This document shows, piece after piece, positions 1 through 11,810 of a DNA stretch of 64,000 nucleotides. Below the pieces are notes generated by a model. That model was not told the origin of the DNA and searched no databases. It was given only the letters and a program-made list of their open reading frames with translations. Each line of letters starts with the position of its first letter. Within the stretch, counting starts at the first letter, position 1. The stretch comes from Parastagonospora avenae f. sp. tritici 18332-5 (taxonomy: Eukaryota; Ascomycota; Dothideomycetes; Pleosporales; Phaeosphaeriaceae), in the NCBI GenBank assembly GCA_022559985.1, contig JAFJTR010000042.1:186001-250000 (forward strand), given 5' to 3'. The position numbers and the translations under genes were made by a program.

Positions 1-1679
1 AGCGAGGATCTCAAGCAGGATGTACACCTCGTTGCTGAACATGGGCATGCTGCGACTGATCAGTAAGTTGCCGACATCTGCTCTAGTCGCAAAATCTAAC
101 GCTCTTTAGATATGGACATGCGCTTGTGCAATTCGACCCCAAAGCCGAGTCGCGTCTACGACTCAAGATAGACTTGATGATTGTACCTACTGTGGCCGTT
201 TTGTACCTGTTTTGCTTCATTGACCGAGCAAATATTGGCAACGCTCGTCTTGCGGGCCTCGAGAAGGACTTGGGTCTGACGGGATACGATTACAATGCGG
301 TCCTATCCATCTTCTACATCAGCTACATTCTATTCGAGGTATGTGTCAATCGAGCTTGGAAAACCACTGAGATGAATGCTGACTCAACAGATTCCTTCCA
401 ACATGGCCTGTAAATGGATTGGTCCAGGCTGGTTCATCCCGATCATCACCCTGTGCTTTGGCATTGCTTCTATCGGCACGGCATTTGTCCATAACATCCA
501 CACCATCTCCGTCGTACGATTCATTCTAGGAATCTTCGAGGCTGGTATGCTGCCCGGAATCGCATATTACATGTCTAGGTACAGGATCCCACATTGGTGC
601 ATGGAGAATTGAAGCTAACGCGAGCAGATTCTACCGCCGCTCTGAGCTTGCCTTCCGATTGTCGCTTTATATTGTGATGGCACCCCTTGCAGGTGCTTTC
701 GGAGGACTACTTGCCTCGGCGATCCTGACTCTCGACTCTTTCGGTAGCCTCAAGCGCTGGAGAATGATCTTCGCTATCGAGGGCATCATTACATGCCTTC
801 TTGCGATAATCTCGTTCTTCACCCTTACCGACCGCCCGGAGACAGCCCGTTGGCTCAGCCAAGAAGAAAAGGATCTTGCTGTTGCTCGCGTCAAGTCAGA
901 GCGTGTTGGGCAGAGCGAAGTTGTTGATAAGTTCAACAAGAAGAAGACGGTCCGCGGCATTCTCAACCCCGTCATCCTGGCCACGTCTTTCATCTTCCTT
1001 TTGGACAACATCACTGTCCAAGGTCTTGCTTTCTTCACACCCACAATCGTCCGCACTATATATCCCAAGAACACCATCGTCTCTCAACAGCTTCACACCG
1101 TGCCGCCATATATCGTTGGAGCTTTCTTCACCGTCCTCCTTCCGTTTATCAGCTGGCGCATCGATAGACGCACGATTTTGTTCATCCTAAGTGCTCCGCT
1201 AATGATGATCGGCTACATAATGGTAAGTCACACTATATTCATATAGTATGCGCATACTAATCTCACATCAGTTCCTTGCAAGCCACAACCCTCAAGTCCG
1301 CTATGGCGCAACCTTCATTATCGCATCAGGCGCCTTCTCCTTTGGTGCACTATGTAATGCTCACGCATCTGCCAACGTCGTCACAGACACAGCACGCGCA
1401 TCTGCCATCGGCACTGTTGTCATGTTCGGAAATGTTGGTGGACTCATCTCAACGTGGAGCTTCTTGCCATTCGACGCTCCAAACTTCAAGATTGGCAATG
1501 GACTGAACTTGGCAACTAGCAGCACGATCTTGATTTCGAGTATTGTGTTGTTGCTCTGGATGAAGAGGAGCAACAAGAAGAGAGAGACTGTCGATGTGGA
1601 TCAGGAATTGGCTGGCAAGTCAACGGGCGAAATTGAGGATCTAGATTGGAGACATCCCTCTTTCAGATGGAGGCCTTGA
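1..1679 (+). CDS. MFS transporter, anion:cation symporter (Dal5/Tna1-like) family, 5' end outside window
   Basis: Predicted plasma-membrane proton symporter of the major facilitator superfamily, in the fungal allantoate/nicotinate permease group; the exact substrate cannot be read from sequence. Exons: 1-62 (already coding at base 1), 110-338, 391-578, 628-1222, 1272-1679; all introns are GT-AG and keep the frame. The visible 493 residues include the family signature DRANIGNARLAGL in the first loop, RFILGIFEAGMLPG near TM4 and FYRRSELAFR before TM5, with about 12 hydrophobic segments. Family members are about 500 residues, so only a short hydrophilic N-terminus is missing. Exon 1 has no usable in-frame ATG, so the true start lies upstream of the window. 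Family is confident, substrate unknown. Confidence 0.88.
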
Positions 1680-2161
1680 TCTGTTTAACTATCAGGTCCT
1701 GTCAGAGTCCTTGTCAGACCTGCGCAATACTGCTATCTTGTACGAAGGACTCTATCATGTATGTCCTCTTGGACCTGGCAATACATGCAAAGATACAAAA
1801 TAAATTTATGAATAATCCAACTTCATAATAAGAACCGCTCAGAGTACATCTTGCAACATTGCGAGCAAATTAATATTGATTGATGTATGTCATGAAGATC
1901 GTGTCGCCTACTCGTCAGCGCAGCGAACTTTGGAGTGGGGTCGCAACCTCGGTTCGTTTCGGTCTTCCGTCATCCATCCTTCTGCGCGCGCAGTCATGGG
2001 TACATCAGATAGTTGTGTCCATAGTTCAGGCAAAACATACTCTGTGTATATCAAGTCGCTGCTCAGATCTCCTTGATAGTCGCGCTACATATACACACTG
2101 CGCATACAAGATTCACATTACCCACGCACCTCGCGTCTAGCTTCCGAAGCTCTCCATAACA
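1680..2161. other. Intergenic: MFS 3' flank and MDR promoter
   Basis: No coding potential is seen. A TATA-like run (ctacatatacac, near 2085) lies about 75 bases before the next gene's ATG. Nothing else is recognised. Confidence 0.5.
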
Positions 2162-3342
2162 ATGCCTTCAGCCATCGTAATCAAGAAAATCGACGGCAAA
2201 CCAGGAAAAGTCTATTACCCGCTCGAAAAAATCACAATTCCCGAGCCAAAGCCAGAACAGAATGAAGTATGTTTTATCGCCCCTGAGTACACGCGCTTGC
2301 TGACATTCCTCCACTTCAGGCCGTAATCTCCCTCACAGCCGCCGCACTAAACCACCGCGACCTCTTCATCCGCCAGCACTTGTATCCCGGCACGACATTC
2401 GGCGTGCCCCTGCTCGCCGACGGCGTCGGTATTGTCACCGCGGGCTCTTCACAATGGCTCAACAAGCGCGTCATACTGAACCCTGGCACGGGCTGGCAAG
2501 AGGATCTCGAGGGCCCTGAAGATCCCAAGGGCTACGCGATCATGGGCGGCACCAAGACGAATCCCGCGGGAACGCTGGCGGATGTGGTCACCCTGCATGA
2601 GCGCGAGCTCGAGCTTTGCCCCGAGCATCTGAGCGACGAGGAAGCCGCCGCGCTGCCTTTGACGGGATTGACTGCGTGGCGCGCGTTCCACGTCAAGTCT
2701 GGGAATGCGGTCGCGGGCAGGAACATTCTGGTCACGGGCATTGGCGGTGGAGTGGCACTGATGGTGCTGCTGTTTGGCGTTGCACAGGGCTGCAATGTCT
2801 ACGTCACAAGCGGTGATCAGGCGAAGATTGATAAGGCGGTCAAGCTGGGCGCGAAAGGTGGTGTGATTTACAAGGAGAAGGATTGGGAGAAGAAGTTGCA
2901 GGGCATGCTGCCCAAGGACCGGAAGTATCTGGACGCGATTGTTGATGGCGCGGGTGGTGATATCGTTAACAAGGGATCGAGATTGCTCAAGGTACATACT
3001 CTCACCACCATACAGATTATGACAACAAAAGGCTAACACGTTTCGCAGGCTGGTGGCGTCATATCCATCTATGGCATGACCGTCGGGCCCAAGATGGACT
3101 TCCTCATGAGCGCCGTTCTGCGCAACATTGAAGTCCGCGGCTCGACCATGGGCTCGCGGAAAGAGTTTGCAGACATGGTCAAGTTTGTGCGAGACAAGAA
3201 ACTTAAGCCGGTTGTTTCTCGCAGTGTACACGGTCTTGACGTACAGAAGATCGATACGCTCTTCGACGACATGAAGAATGCGAGTCAGTTCGGCAAACTC
3301 GTTGTCACGCTGGATGGAGCAAAGGCCTCGAGTAAACTATGA
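2162..3342 (+). CDS. Medium-chain dehydrogenase/reductase (quinone-oxidoreductase/alcohol-dehydrogenase-like)
   Basis: NAD(P)H-dependent oxidoreductase of the MDR superfamily, 356 residues. Exons 2162-2266, 2320-2991 and 3049-3342. An N-terminal GroES-like fold (AAALNHRDLFIRQHLYPG) is followed by a Rossmann domain with nucleotide-binding glycines in GIGGGVALMVLL and a C-terminal segment GGVISIYGMTVGP. The protein has essentially no cysteines, so neither the catalytic nor the structural zinc site of classical alcohol dehydrogenases can form. This points to a zinc-free, quinone-reductase-like enzyme even though database names for such proteins often say zinc-binding. The physiological substrate is unknown. 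The start is the first ATG, immediately before the conserved N-terminal strand. Confidence 0.87.
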
Positions 3343-3929
3343 TGTAGCGTTTGTGAAATTTTAAACATACAGCGATCTCGTCGTTGACTCTGATTGATCC
3401 GCCATGCTGAAACCTCAGACTATATACCTGTGAAGCAACGTGAAATCAGGCAATCGTGAATGTAAACCACTACCCGAAAGGCTTAACCCACATTAATTTC
3501 GATATCCAAGTCATGCATACCGTGGTTTGGGCGGACATATTAACAATACCACCTAATCTTTTCCCCTGTCCACTAACTGCATTCTGCGATGATGGAAAAT
3601 CAGGGCCGATATTTGATCAAGTGTGGTGCTATGGTGAACTCTATGGTCCAAGCAGGACAACCAATACCGCGCAAACGTGGTAGGCAGCAAGAGTAGATAT
3701 GGAGTCAGAGTTACCATCTGCAGCTGTTGACAAACGATAAACCAATCTTTACGACGACAGGAGATAAGACGACATCGGCGTATACATGGCCGTTGAACCA
3801 CCCAAGCGTCCAACACTCTTCGCGAGACATACACCGAAATGCCCTGCACCGCCAAAACCTCCGCTCCCTCTCACGCAACAGCATCGTGCTTCTACAGCGC
3901 CGCCCAACTATCCTTCTCCACCACCGCGC
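3343..3929. other. Intergenic
   Basis: 3' flank of the dehydrogenase. Short open frames here show no family motif and no plausible start for the GFA remnant that follows. Confidence 0.5.
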
Positions 3930-4225
3930 CAGGGCATCGCAAACATCATAATCTGCAACTGCCCCTCCTGCCGCAAAATCACCGCCTCAAACTTCTCCAA
4001 CGACGCACGAGCGCGGCCAGTCGGATCGCAAGCGTGCAGAGCGGCAAGACGATGACGAACTACTTTTGCCAGACGTGTGGCAGCTTAATGTATAGAGTTG
4101 GCGAGAGATTTGACGCTGGATGATGTGCAGTTAGTGGAGGGGGTGACAACGCCATGGTTTGGCGGTTTGTGAAGAGTCGGGTGGGATGGCTTGATGGGCA
4201 GAGGTTTGAAGACGGGACGTTGTAA
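3930..4225 (+). pseudogene. Degraded GFA-domain (CENP-V/formaldehyde-activating-like) gene fragment
   Basis: Intact GFA proteins bind zinc through CxxC pairs. Here ICNCPSCRKITASNFSND (from about 3948) is in one frame. The second zinc knuckle NYFCQTCGSLMYRVGERF (about 4052-4115) is in another frame. That frame then hits a stop at 4121-4123. An acidic segment LDDVQLVEG continues in the third frame, and the typical C-terminal stretch FVKSRVGWLDGQRFEDGTL, ending in TAA at 4223-4225, is back in the second. No GT-AG intron of plausible size joins these pieces, and the N-terminal glycine/cysteine motif is absent. At least two indels plus loss of the 5' part make a pseudogene the best reading; assembly error in a homopolymer is the alternative. 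Confidence 0.6.
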
Positions 4226-4611
4226 ATGGGTGATGTGTCGGGAGTAGTCGTGGCTGATCAAAAGGGACTGGCCATTGATGATCTGTCTTGGGATGCTTGA
4301 GGTCGTGGAGCTTTAGAATGGTTTGGGCACTTTTTTTAGGGGCTGGTAAGGCCCTGGGTAGGTTCAGGCTTGTGTATAGGATGGCGCATAAACCCTGGGT
4401 TTTTTTGTGCAGAGTGTTAGCATACCATCAGCGAAGGTCTACAGACTGAGTTATCATAGCGTGAACGGACCAGACTAGATCAAAGAGCATCAGACATGAC
4501 TGACATTCAGAAAACCAAAACTCTGCTTCGTTTTCGTCCGAAACTAAATCAGCACAATAACAATACGCCGTGAAACTAGGTTGCCCGCCTACACGCCTGC
4601 TCGCAAAGCAC
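4226..4611. other. Intergenic between convergent units
   Basis: 3' flanks of the GFA remnant and of phospholipase D. It contains T-rich runs near 4330 and 4400; nothing else is seen. Confidence 0.5.
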
Positions 4612-7310
4612 TTAAGTATAAACACTCTCCGTGAACGAGTTGACCTGCAATCCTCGCTCAGCCAGCTCCGCGTTCTCCAAGAATTCCAACTGCATCCAGA
4701 CCAAATGACCCTTGACGCGATCCAGCTCCGCCCTAATCTCTGCCACCGGACGGACCTTGTCATACAAATGACCCTGCTTGTGGTCCTTATCCGCCTTAGG
4801 GTTCGGCGTGAAACTGTCGTAGTCTTCGAAAGTCTTGATGTTGTTGTCAGGATCGGCGTGGAACAGTGAGCGGAAAACCTCGGTATTGGTGGTTGCGCGT
4901 TCAGTCCACTCATCCCATAATTTTGAAGAGAGTGGATCGGACACGAAATCGGCTTCCGGACCTGGAAGAGTGTCGTTACGGCTATGTTCAGAGGGGGGTT
5001 GTGCGTTAGGGTCGTCCTTTGCATCAAGTGTCTGAGGTGGGAGAAGACCGAGGTGTTCGCGCCAAAGATTACTCCGCAGCTCGTGTGCTAGACGAGCAGC
5101 CTTGTATGGTTTGCCGTCCATCTCGGTATCAATTTCATCTTTGTCGTGCAGAACAATGGAGAGCTCCGAGTCGTGGAAACCGAGTTGCGAACGGTCGTTG
5201 ATGTTCGAAGAACCGCAGATGACGTACTTGTCGTCAACGATACAAAGCTTGGCGTGAATGTAGAGCTCCTCTTGGAAGAAGTGTTGCTTCTCGTCCTCTG
5301 GCTCGCCTTCCCATTCTTCGGCGCTAGGCTTCTTATCCGTTAACATGGCGTCATCAGCAATGGAGTCGGGATCTAGAATGCCGCCCTGATCTCCCAGACC
5401 GACGTCCTCATGGTCGCCGGCAAAGCGTTTCCTGAGTTCTGCAGCCTTCTTACGTGCTGCCTCTCCTTCCTCCTCCAAGGGTGCTTCCAGCTCTTCGATT
5501 TCAGCCTGCTCGAGCTCCATGTATGTCAGACCAGAGTCTTCTTCACGCTTCTTAAGCGTAGGAGTGTAATTGATACGATCATACGAACGCAGGTTGAAAA
5601 AGAAAATGTGCTGGCTGGGATCGACATCCTGTGCCTTTACGCGACCAAATATGCTTTCGTCTCCACGACAGATGCTCTTGAATTGGTAGTCCATGATAGC
5701 CCTTGTACCAGCTGCTGCATTGTCGCGCAAATCTCCAGCAAAACCTGGGATCGCTGGGATGACGATGATAACTTTGAAATTTCGGCCCTCTTTTGCGGCC
5801 CGGACTACTGCATCAACAATGGCCGCGCCGATTTGGTTGTGTACTGGACTCTCGTCATGCTTGCTCGTAGCTGTGATGAAGAATTGGTTCTCGATATACA
5901 CGAAATGTTCGGCGTTTCGAATGAGTTCACAGTAAGCGTTCTGGATACTCTGCTCGTGCGGTTCGATGCCCATGCTCCAATCAGCACTACTTCTGACGAG
6001 TTGCGCATGTACTGTTCCGCGGTTGTCGAGGTTCTTTGTACTCAGTGGTGACTTCGGGTGATGGATGTATCCGCCAACGGGATATTTGGGGCGCTGCACT
6101 CCGACAAGATCTTCGTCATCACCTTCGCGACCCTCCAAAGTCAGCCACTCGTATCGCTCATCGCGCTTGTACTTGTCGCGCTTCATGAAGTTCCAGCGAA
6201 GGACAAAATGTTCCGCGATATCATAAACCGATGGACCAATTAAACCCATGGAAACGTCGTGCCAGGGCATACGACCATATTGCAGTTTGTCGAGCTTGTT
6301 AGATTTCCAGTCATCCACGCCGTCGAAGTCGAGGATACGGTTGTTGTTGAAATCTTGACCAGGGAAGATGTTGTTTTGCACTCCTGAAGGATGCACATCT
6401 GCCAGTGGATGTTGTTTCTCGTCCCAGCGACCGTAGCATAGATCAAGACCACCGATGAAGGCCATGGCGTAGTCGATTACGATGAACTTTTCGTGATGCG
6501 CCCAGTAAAAAGTCATGTCTCCAGCGTTCTCAAACACGTTGTGGTCTGGATGTCTCATGACTTTGATGTTGCCGTATCCCGGTTCGCCCTCTTTGAACAT
6601 ACCCATCATTGCCTTCTTGGTGTGTTGACTGTTGCAGGTTAAAGCCGCAGTCACCTTCACAGAGTTAGCCAGGCTTGTTATTGGTTCTCTTTATACTTGC
6701 CTCCTTGTATACGGATATGTAGATTTTCACACCAGCTTGTGCTCTGCGCTTGAGTATCTGATCTAATCGGAATTTCTGGTTGTAAAAGGGGGGTCGCTTC
6801 AGGAACTGCATAATGTGAGCTTGAGCCATAGATAGATGCTTGCGAAGCTCACCAGTTCAGGGGAGAGCCACCAATCAGCTATGTAAATGGTCTCCTTTGC
6901 TTGCTCCAACGCTTCTGCGACGGCCTAAGTGAAGTTAGTCGAGGTCACAAATCACGTGCGATCAGGCATACCCAGAAGTAGTCTCTTCCATCGACATACC
7001 ACTTCACCAGGTTACCCTCTCTCTCCGGGGCAAATGAATTGAAGCGATGGTTGTCAGCAATGCGACTTCGCTTAGCATCGGTTGCCTTCTCGTGGTCCTC
7101 GTCATGGCGATGGTTGGTGTTGAAGATGTTGGTGAACTTTCCGGCCTTGTGCTTGGCATGCACCACCTTGATCATAGGCTTCTCAAGCTTTGTGCTCGCG
7201 AGCTTACTCTGGATCTCCTCGATCTTCTCGCTGGCCCTGTGGTTGAACGGGTGAAACAGTTTCTCTTTGAAGCCTCGCTTCCCCGCACCATCAGAGGGTC
7301 CGTCAGACAT
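4612..7310 (-). CDS. Phospholipase D (two HKD motifs)
   Basis: Hydrolyses phosphatidylcholine and related lipids to phosphatidic acid on membranes. Exons on the minus strand: 7310-6972, 6924-6853, 6805-6701, 6654-4612, giving 852 residues, close to the short (~850 aa) filamentous-fungal PLDs. The two catalytic HxKxxxxD motifs are HEKFIVID (residues 226-233) and HAKLCIVD (639-646), each followed by the usual glycine/asparagine segment (GGLD, GSSNINDRS). An acidic, Glu-rich insert separates them at about residues 545-630. No PX or PH domain precedes the catalytic core, unlike yeast Spo14. The third intron starts GC rather than GT (GC-AG); splicing there restores the conserved VYKEVTAAL. Function is confident. 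Confidence 0.93.
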
Positions 7311-8374
7311 GATGGGCCGTGCACGTGAAGATCACGTTCAGTGGGCTGTAGTAGCGACAACTGGGGCTTGAGTGAGAGGCTGAAGGTGAGGCGACGCAGG
7401 TAGGTATTTGCTGTGCTATGCACCAGTCTTGTAAGGTTGGTGGGGTGATAAAACCGGTATTCACCCTACTACACTTGGCGGCAGGGTTGCGCTTACAGCG
7501 ATCGTGCCGGGATGCCGGATAGGCTAAGGCAGGTGACGTAATGGCAGGCACCGCCAACCTCTTTGCGGGGAGCTACGACCGCCATTGTGCGAACCACTGC
7601 TGCATGTGATGCAGCTACGCGACGCGAGGAGCATGGATTGGCTTTTTTTGATCACTCACATGCGAATTCGCACATTGCGCCTTCCCAATTGTATTTCTGG
7701 CCGGTTCAGCCTCCAGCAAAGCGCTTTCAATCCCTGCCTATAGCACACCAACCACCTTTAGTAATTGCGCGCACGACAACCAAGTTTTAAAGTCGTGTGG
7801 AAACTGTAGATTGAAAAAATAGGCTAAGGAGCTACGAACGGCTCCCAAGACTCCGGCAAAGCTTAGCAGAGATGGCAGTCGTCTGGGACTCGCAAAATGC
7901 GATCTCGACTACCCACGATCTGTAGCGCTATAGCTCTATCTCTATAGCGCTAATCTCGTGATATCTGCACGTCATTTCATAGTATTATATCTCGTACGGA
8001 ACAGGATGCGCCTCCACATAGTAGCGGAAACCTGGTGAATTGTGAAGCATGTCACTTCGAAATTCCCGTGCGCTTAGTACAAGGATTGATAAGCTAGGAA
8101 GATATATGGTCATATTATCTTCACATACAGCCACTGAATTCAGTGGAAGACGTCCAGCCTCATGGTTCCAGTACCGCAATACCGACATCAACCTCGAATG
8201 TGGGTGTCCAACCAGGCATTCAGCCTCCATGAATGTTTTGCATCATCGGTCATAAATCAGAACATCATACCACTCCCTAACACAGAGTAATTATCCAAAC
8301 TCACCTCACCCAAATCAACTCTTGTCATATCACTTCCCATGCTCTCCAACCCGCGAAGCATGCTTTCATCCCAT
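7311..8374. other. Intergenic: PLD promoter and arabinanase 3' flank
   Basis: About 1.06 kb with no gene-like reading frame. It holds the perfect inverted repeat listed separately (7923-7952). The PLD upstream region (7311-7560) shows no clear TATA box. Confidence 0.55.
7923..7952. repeat. Perfect inverted repeat, 11-bp arms
   Basis: tagcgctatag and ctatagcgcta flank an 8-base pyrimidine-rich spacer (ctctatct). It could form a hairpin or be a palindromic protein site. It lies about 420 bases beyond the arabinanase stop codon. Confidence 0.75.
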
Positions 8375-9661
8375 CTAGTCCGAACTCGCAACAATATACG
8401 GCCACCCCTCCCTCCACTCCAAATAATTGAATCCAAAGAAGAAGTCATCGGCTTCGAATCCAACACTCCTCTTCACTATCTCACATTAGCCTTTTACTTG
8501 TTCATTCGAAGCTCTGCACTCACCATAATGATAATACACAACCGTCCTCTCACTCTTCGGATCCAGCATAACACCCTGTCCACCGGGCGCATATACATCC
8601 CCATGGCTCGCCAGTACCGTCGTCCCGCCACTCTGCGTGAGACAATCCCTTCCATCGCGGTCGAAATACGGCCCAGTGATGTGTTCGGCGCGGCAGACTA
8701 CGATGTGGTATTCATCACCGGGTGGCGCGAGTTCGAAATCTCTTCGACAGCACTGCCCCACGCTGAAGAAAACGTAGAAGAACTCTTCATTCTTGTACAT
8801 GATCGCGCCCTCCTGGACCGCAAAGTTCGCTGTGTTGTTCGAAATGATGGTCCTGATATCCTGCTCGTCGCCGCCCCATGCGAGTAGTTCATCATGACTA
8901 TTCATCTCGATTTGCTGGATGCCGGACCAGTAGCTGCCGAATGTGAAGTAAGCCGGGCTATCGAGGGACTCTTGGAAGACGTAAGGGTCGATGAGGTTGT
9001 AGCGGCTGTTTTGAGGCAGGCCGATCGCGCCGTGATCGGTCCAGGATCCGGGGCTGAGGGAAGTGGAGGTCGCGACACCGATCTCGGAATGCTGCGAGCC
9101 GATGAAGGAGACAGAGTAGTGGCAGTACCAAGTGCCGTCGCGCTTGGTTATCGAAGGTGCCTGGCGCGAGGTCTTAGTGATCACACATCAACGTCAAAGA
9201 GGGAAGCGTCATACCCATATGTCTTGATCATCGCGCAGATGTATGCTTGTTCCGTTGTGTAATAAAGCACCTTGATATGTCCATGGGCCCTGAAGAAAGC
9301 GCGATGTAGAGATTGCAATATTCCCACTGGTAGTGAATCGCCAGTATTTGTGATCATCGTACACGATACTGGGGTCGTGGACCCACGAACAGTTGCCGTG
9401 ACACGGCTCTGGGTCAGGGTAGATTCCCAAGACACTCGGAGGAACGACAGCAGCCTGCGGACGGGCTCGCACGACTGGAACGCTGGGTGCCAAGTGGAAG
9501 ACAAGGGGCAAAAACGTGGCGCTGGTGATGAGAGAGGATATGATTACAGCAATGGAGAAGCGCGCAATAGTAGAGGTCTGAAATATCTCCATTGCTACAT
9601 CGAGAATCCACGAATATCCGCAAAAGAAGAGATCATGGAAACGAGAGGACGAACCAGGCAT
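8375..9661 (-). CDS. GH43 arabinan endo-1,5-alpha-L-arabinosidase-like, membrane-anchored or secreted
   Basis: Predicted to cut alpha-1,5-arabinan side chains of pectin outside the cell. Exons 9661-9215, 9160-8524 and 8451-8375; the last junction rebuilds YYHYADDFFFGFNYLEW. The five-bladed GH43 fold shows the general-base Asp in HDPSIV, the modulating Asp in NLIDPYVF and the acid Glu in VQEGAIMYKN, plus the FFSVGQCC motif typical of endo-arabinanases. Start choice: the open frame runs further 5' only through a GTG. The ATG at 9661 gives 386 residues and the ATG at 9592 gives 363. The second start places a 25-residue hydrophobic segment (ARFSIAVIISSLITSATFL) right after a short basic head, which looks like a signal anchor, so 9592 may be the true start. 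Confidence 0.88.
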
Positions 9662-10756
9662 GTACTGTGAAGACGGGGTAGTAGGTTTCGTAGTCACATC
9701 TTCTGTTACGTGTTTTTCGTAGACGAAATGTTGAGGTAACTATTGTTCTATGCGTATACAACTACGACGTTAGCGAAAACACCCTGGCTGCCTATAAGAC
9801 TTCCAATAGCATAAGCGTTAGTCGCAATGTAGGGGCCGCGAGCGCTCGGCGGGATGTCTGACCGCAGAATGGCCATCTTGGGTTTGGGAGAGGAGATCGA
9901 ACCGCGTGGCGCCGAATTTGCAAGCTGCGCTGATAGTACAGCATATGTGCCTTGTACGTAGTCATGCTATGTTGTTGCACTGCTGTTGGAGATGGTGCAT
10001 CCTGAGAGTCAGCCCCCAAGTAAGTTCTGTGATTGAATTAGCGGTGTGAATTGCGAAGACTGTGACAAAAAGATCCGATACCGCTACGGGAGGTGAGCAG
10101 CTATACACCTTCATGATCTTAGAAGAGGGAGGATTCCGTGCTGAATTATGTTAGCTTAGAGTATCAGAGTGTGCATATACGTACTTTATATCGCTTTGAT
10201 CTCCCATCGTCCACACTCACGCATGTGTGTGCATGCCATATTCTTCGGAGTAGCACAAATGATGTCAAAAAATACTGCCGACAACAACTAGATCGCCCGT
10301 GACACGATCATGCCACGCGCGGTGTACCCGTTGGCGCCTCTTTCCTGAGTGTGCGGTGAGGCCATGTACTTCGTCGGCGGTGACTTTCAAAGGCTACTGT
10401 GATTGATGTTAGTAGGAAGTTCGTGGCTATAAGAATGCTAATATGAATCGCTCGTGAGCTCGTTCTCAATCCAGAAATACGTGTGGTTGGTGATGCAAAA
10501 CCGCGCCGCAGCATCGAAGGTGACAGGATTTTGGGCGCAACGTGGCAACGTCCACAGCATTCTCACTGTGCCACAGAGTGCCAGCGCGTAGTGACCACGA
10601 TCAGAATTAGTTAATGGATCGATCGAGAAGAGATAGCAAGTGATGTAAGACGTGAAGCCTCTCTAAGTTAAGCCGATTATTGCACAAAAGTCGTACAAAA
10701 TACGTTGATGTAGAGCCTTTCCTCATATATGCCTGTAGTCCTTTCCTGCAGCACAT
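9662..10756. other. Intergenic, about 1.1 kb
   Basis: Promoter of the arabinanase and 3' flank of the SDR. Short frames here have no recognisable protein signature. No repeat or RNA gene is seen. Confidence 0.5.
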
Positions 10757-11709
10757 CTAGCTCGGTGCCTTGTAGCCCTCGACATCGGTACTGTTGCTCC
10801 ACTTCTCGAATTTCTTCACATTCTCTTTGTAGGTTTCAAGCTTGTTGTTGATAGCCGAGTATGCGTCGGAGCCAACGATACAGCGAATGGGCGGATCGTC
10901 CATGACAGCCAAATCGTAGAAGACCTTAGCAGCCTTCGCAGGATCACCAGCTTGCGTGCCATTGCGCTCTCCCATAGCCTTCTTGGCGTTGATGTGGTCG
11001 TAGGCGGGATGGTCGATCTCACCGAAATCCATGGAACGTCCAGCCCAGTCGGTACGGAAGCCTCCAGGCTCAATACAGGTGAACTTGATTCCCCATTCTG
11101 GCTTGACCTCTTTTGCAACTGTTTCAGTAAAGCCTTCGACAGCCCACTTGCTCGCGCAGTAGATGCTGAAGGTTGGCACGCCTGAAATACTTCAGTAGAG
11201 AACATTTCGGATTGCATGATAACCTACCGATCTGACCGCCAATAGATGTGACGTTCTGAATAACTCCTCCTGTCTTGAGTTCTCGCATGGTCTCCATAGC
11301 TTTCCTGGTCACGTCCATCAAACCAAAGAAGTTGATTTCCATTTGTTGGCGAATCTGCTTGTCGGACACTGTCTCGAAAGGTCCGCTAAGTCCGTATCTA
11401 AATGCCGCCGGCCAAGTCAGAGAGAGTAAAACGGCTTTGGTAAATGAAGACGTACCCCGCATTGTTGACAACAACGTCCACACGCTTGAACTTTTTCACG
11501 GCCGCTTCGAACGCTTTGTTGATTGAGTCTTTCTTGGTGACATCAAGGTCAACAAGCAGACTGTTGGAATCGTTGGCGTCTGGAAACGACAACTTGGAGC
11601 TGTTTCGAGCTGTGGCAACGACGTGATCGCCTTTTTGGAGGACGACTTTGACAAGCTCCGAGCCAAAGCCGGTGGAGGTGCCGGTGATAAGGAAGACTCG
11701 TGGTGGCAT
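10757..11709 (-). CDS. Classical short-chain dehydrogenase/reductase
   Basis: NAD(P)H-dependent oxidoreductase, 282 residues. Exons 11709-11456, 11397-11228, 11181-10757. Cofactor motif TGTSTGFG (residues 9-16), NNAG at the first exon junction, catalytic Ser in VTSIGGQIG, and YCASK supplying the YxxxK pair. The PGGFRTDWAG segment after strand beta6 is typical of fungal SDRs that accept hydrophobic carbonyl or alcohol substrates. It is transcribed divergently from MCM3 across about 950 bases. Substrate unknown. Confidence 0.9.
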
Positions 11710-11800
11710 GGTGTTTGACGAAGAGCTAGTAGGTAATAGCTTTTAAATTGCCAATGATGATGGTACCTAGGTATCTGAGGTTCAACAGGTGGGTGGGCGC

Positions 11801-11810
11801 TGTATTTATA
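11801..11810 (-). promoter_or_regulatory. TATA box of the SDR
   Basis: On the minus strand the sequence reads tataaataca, about 95 bases before the SDR ATG at 11709. This is a close match to the consensus TATA element. Confidence 0.5.
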
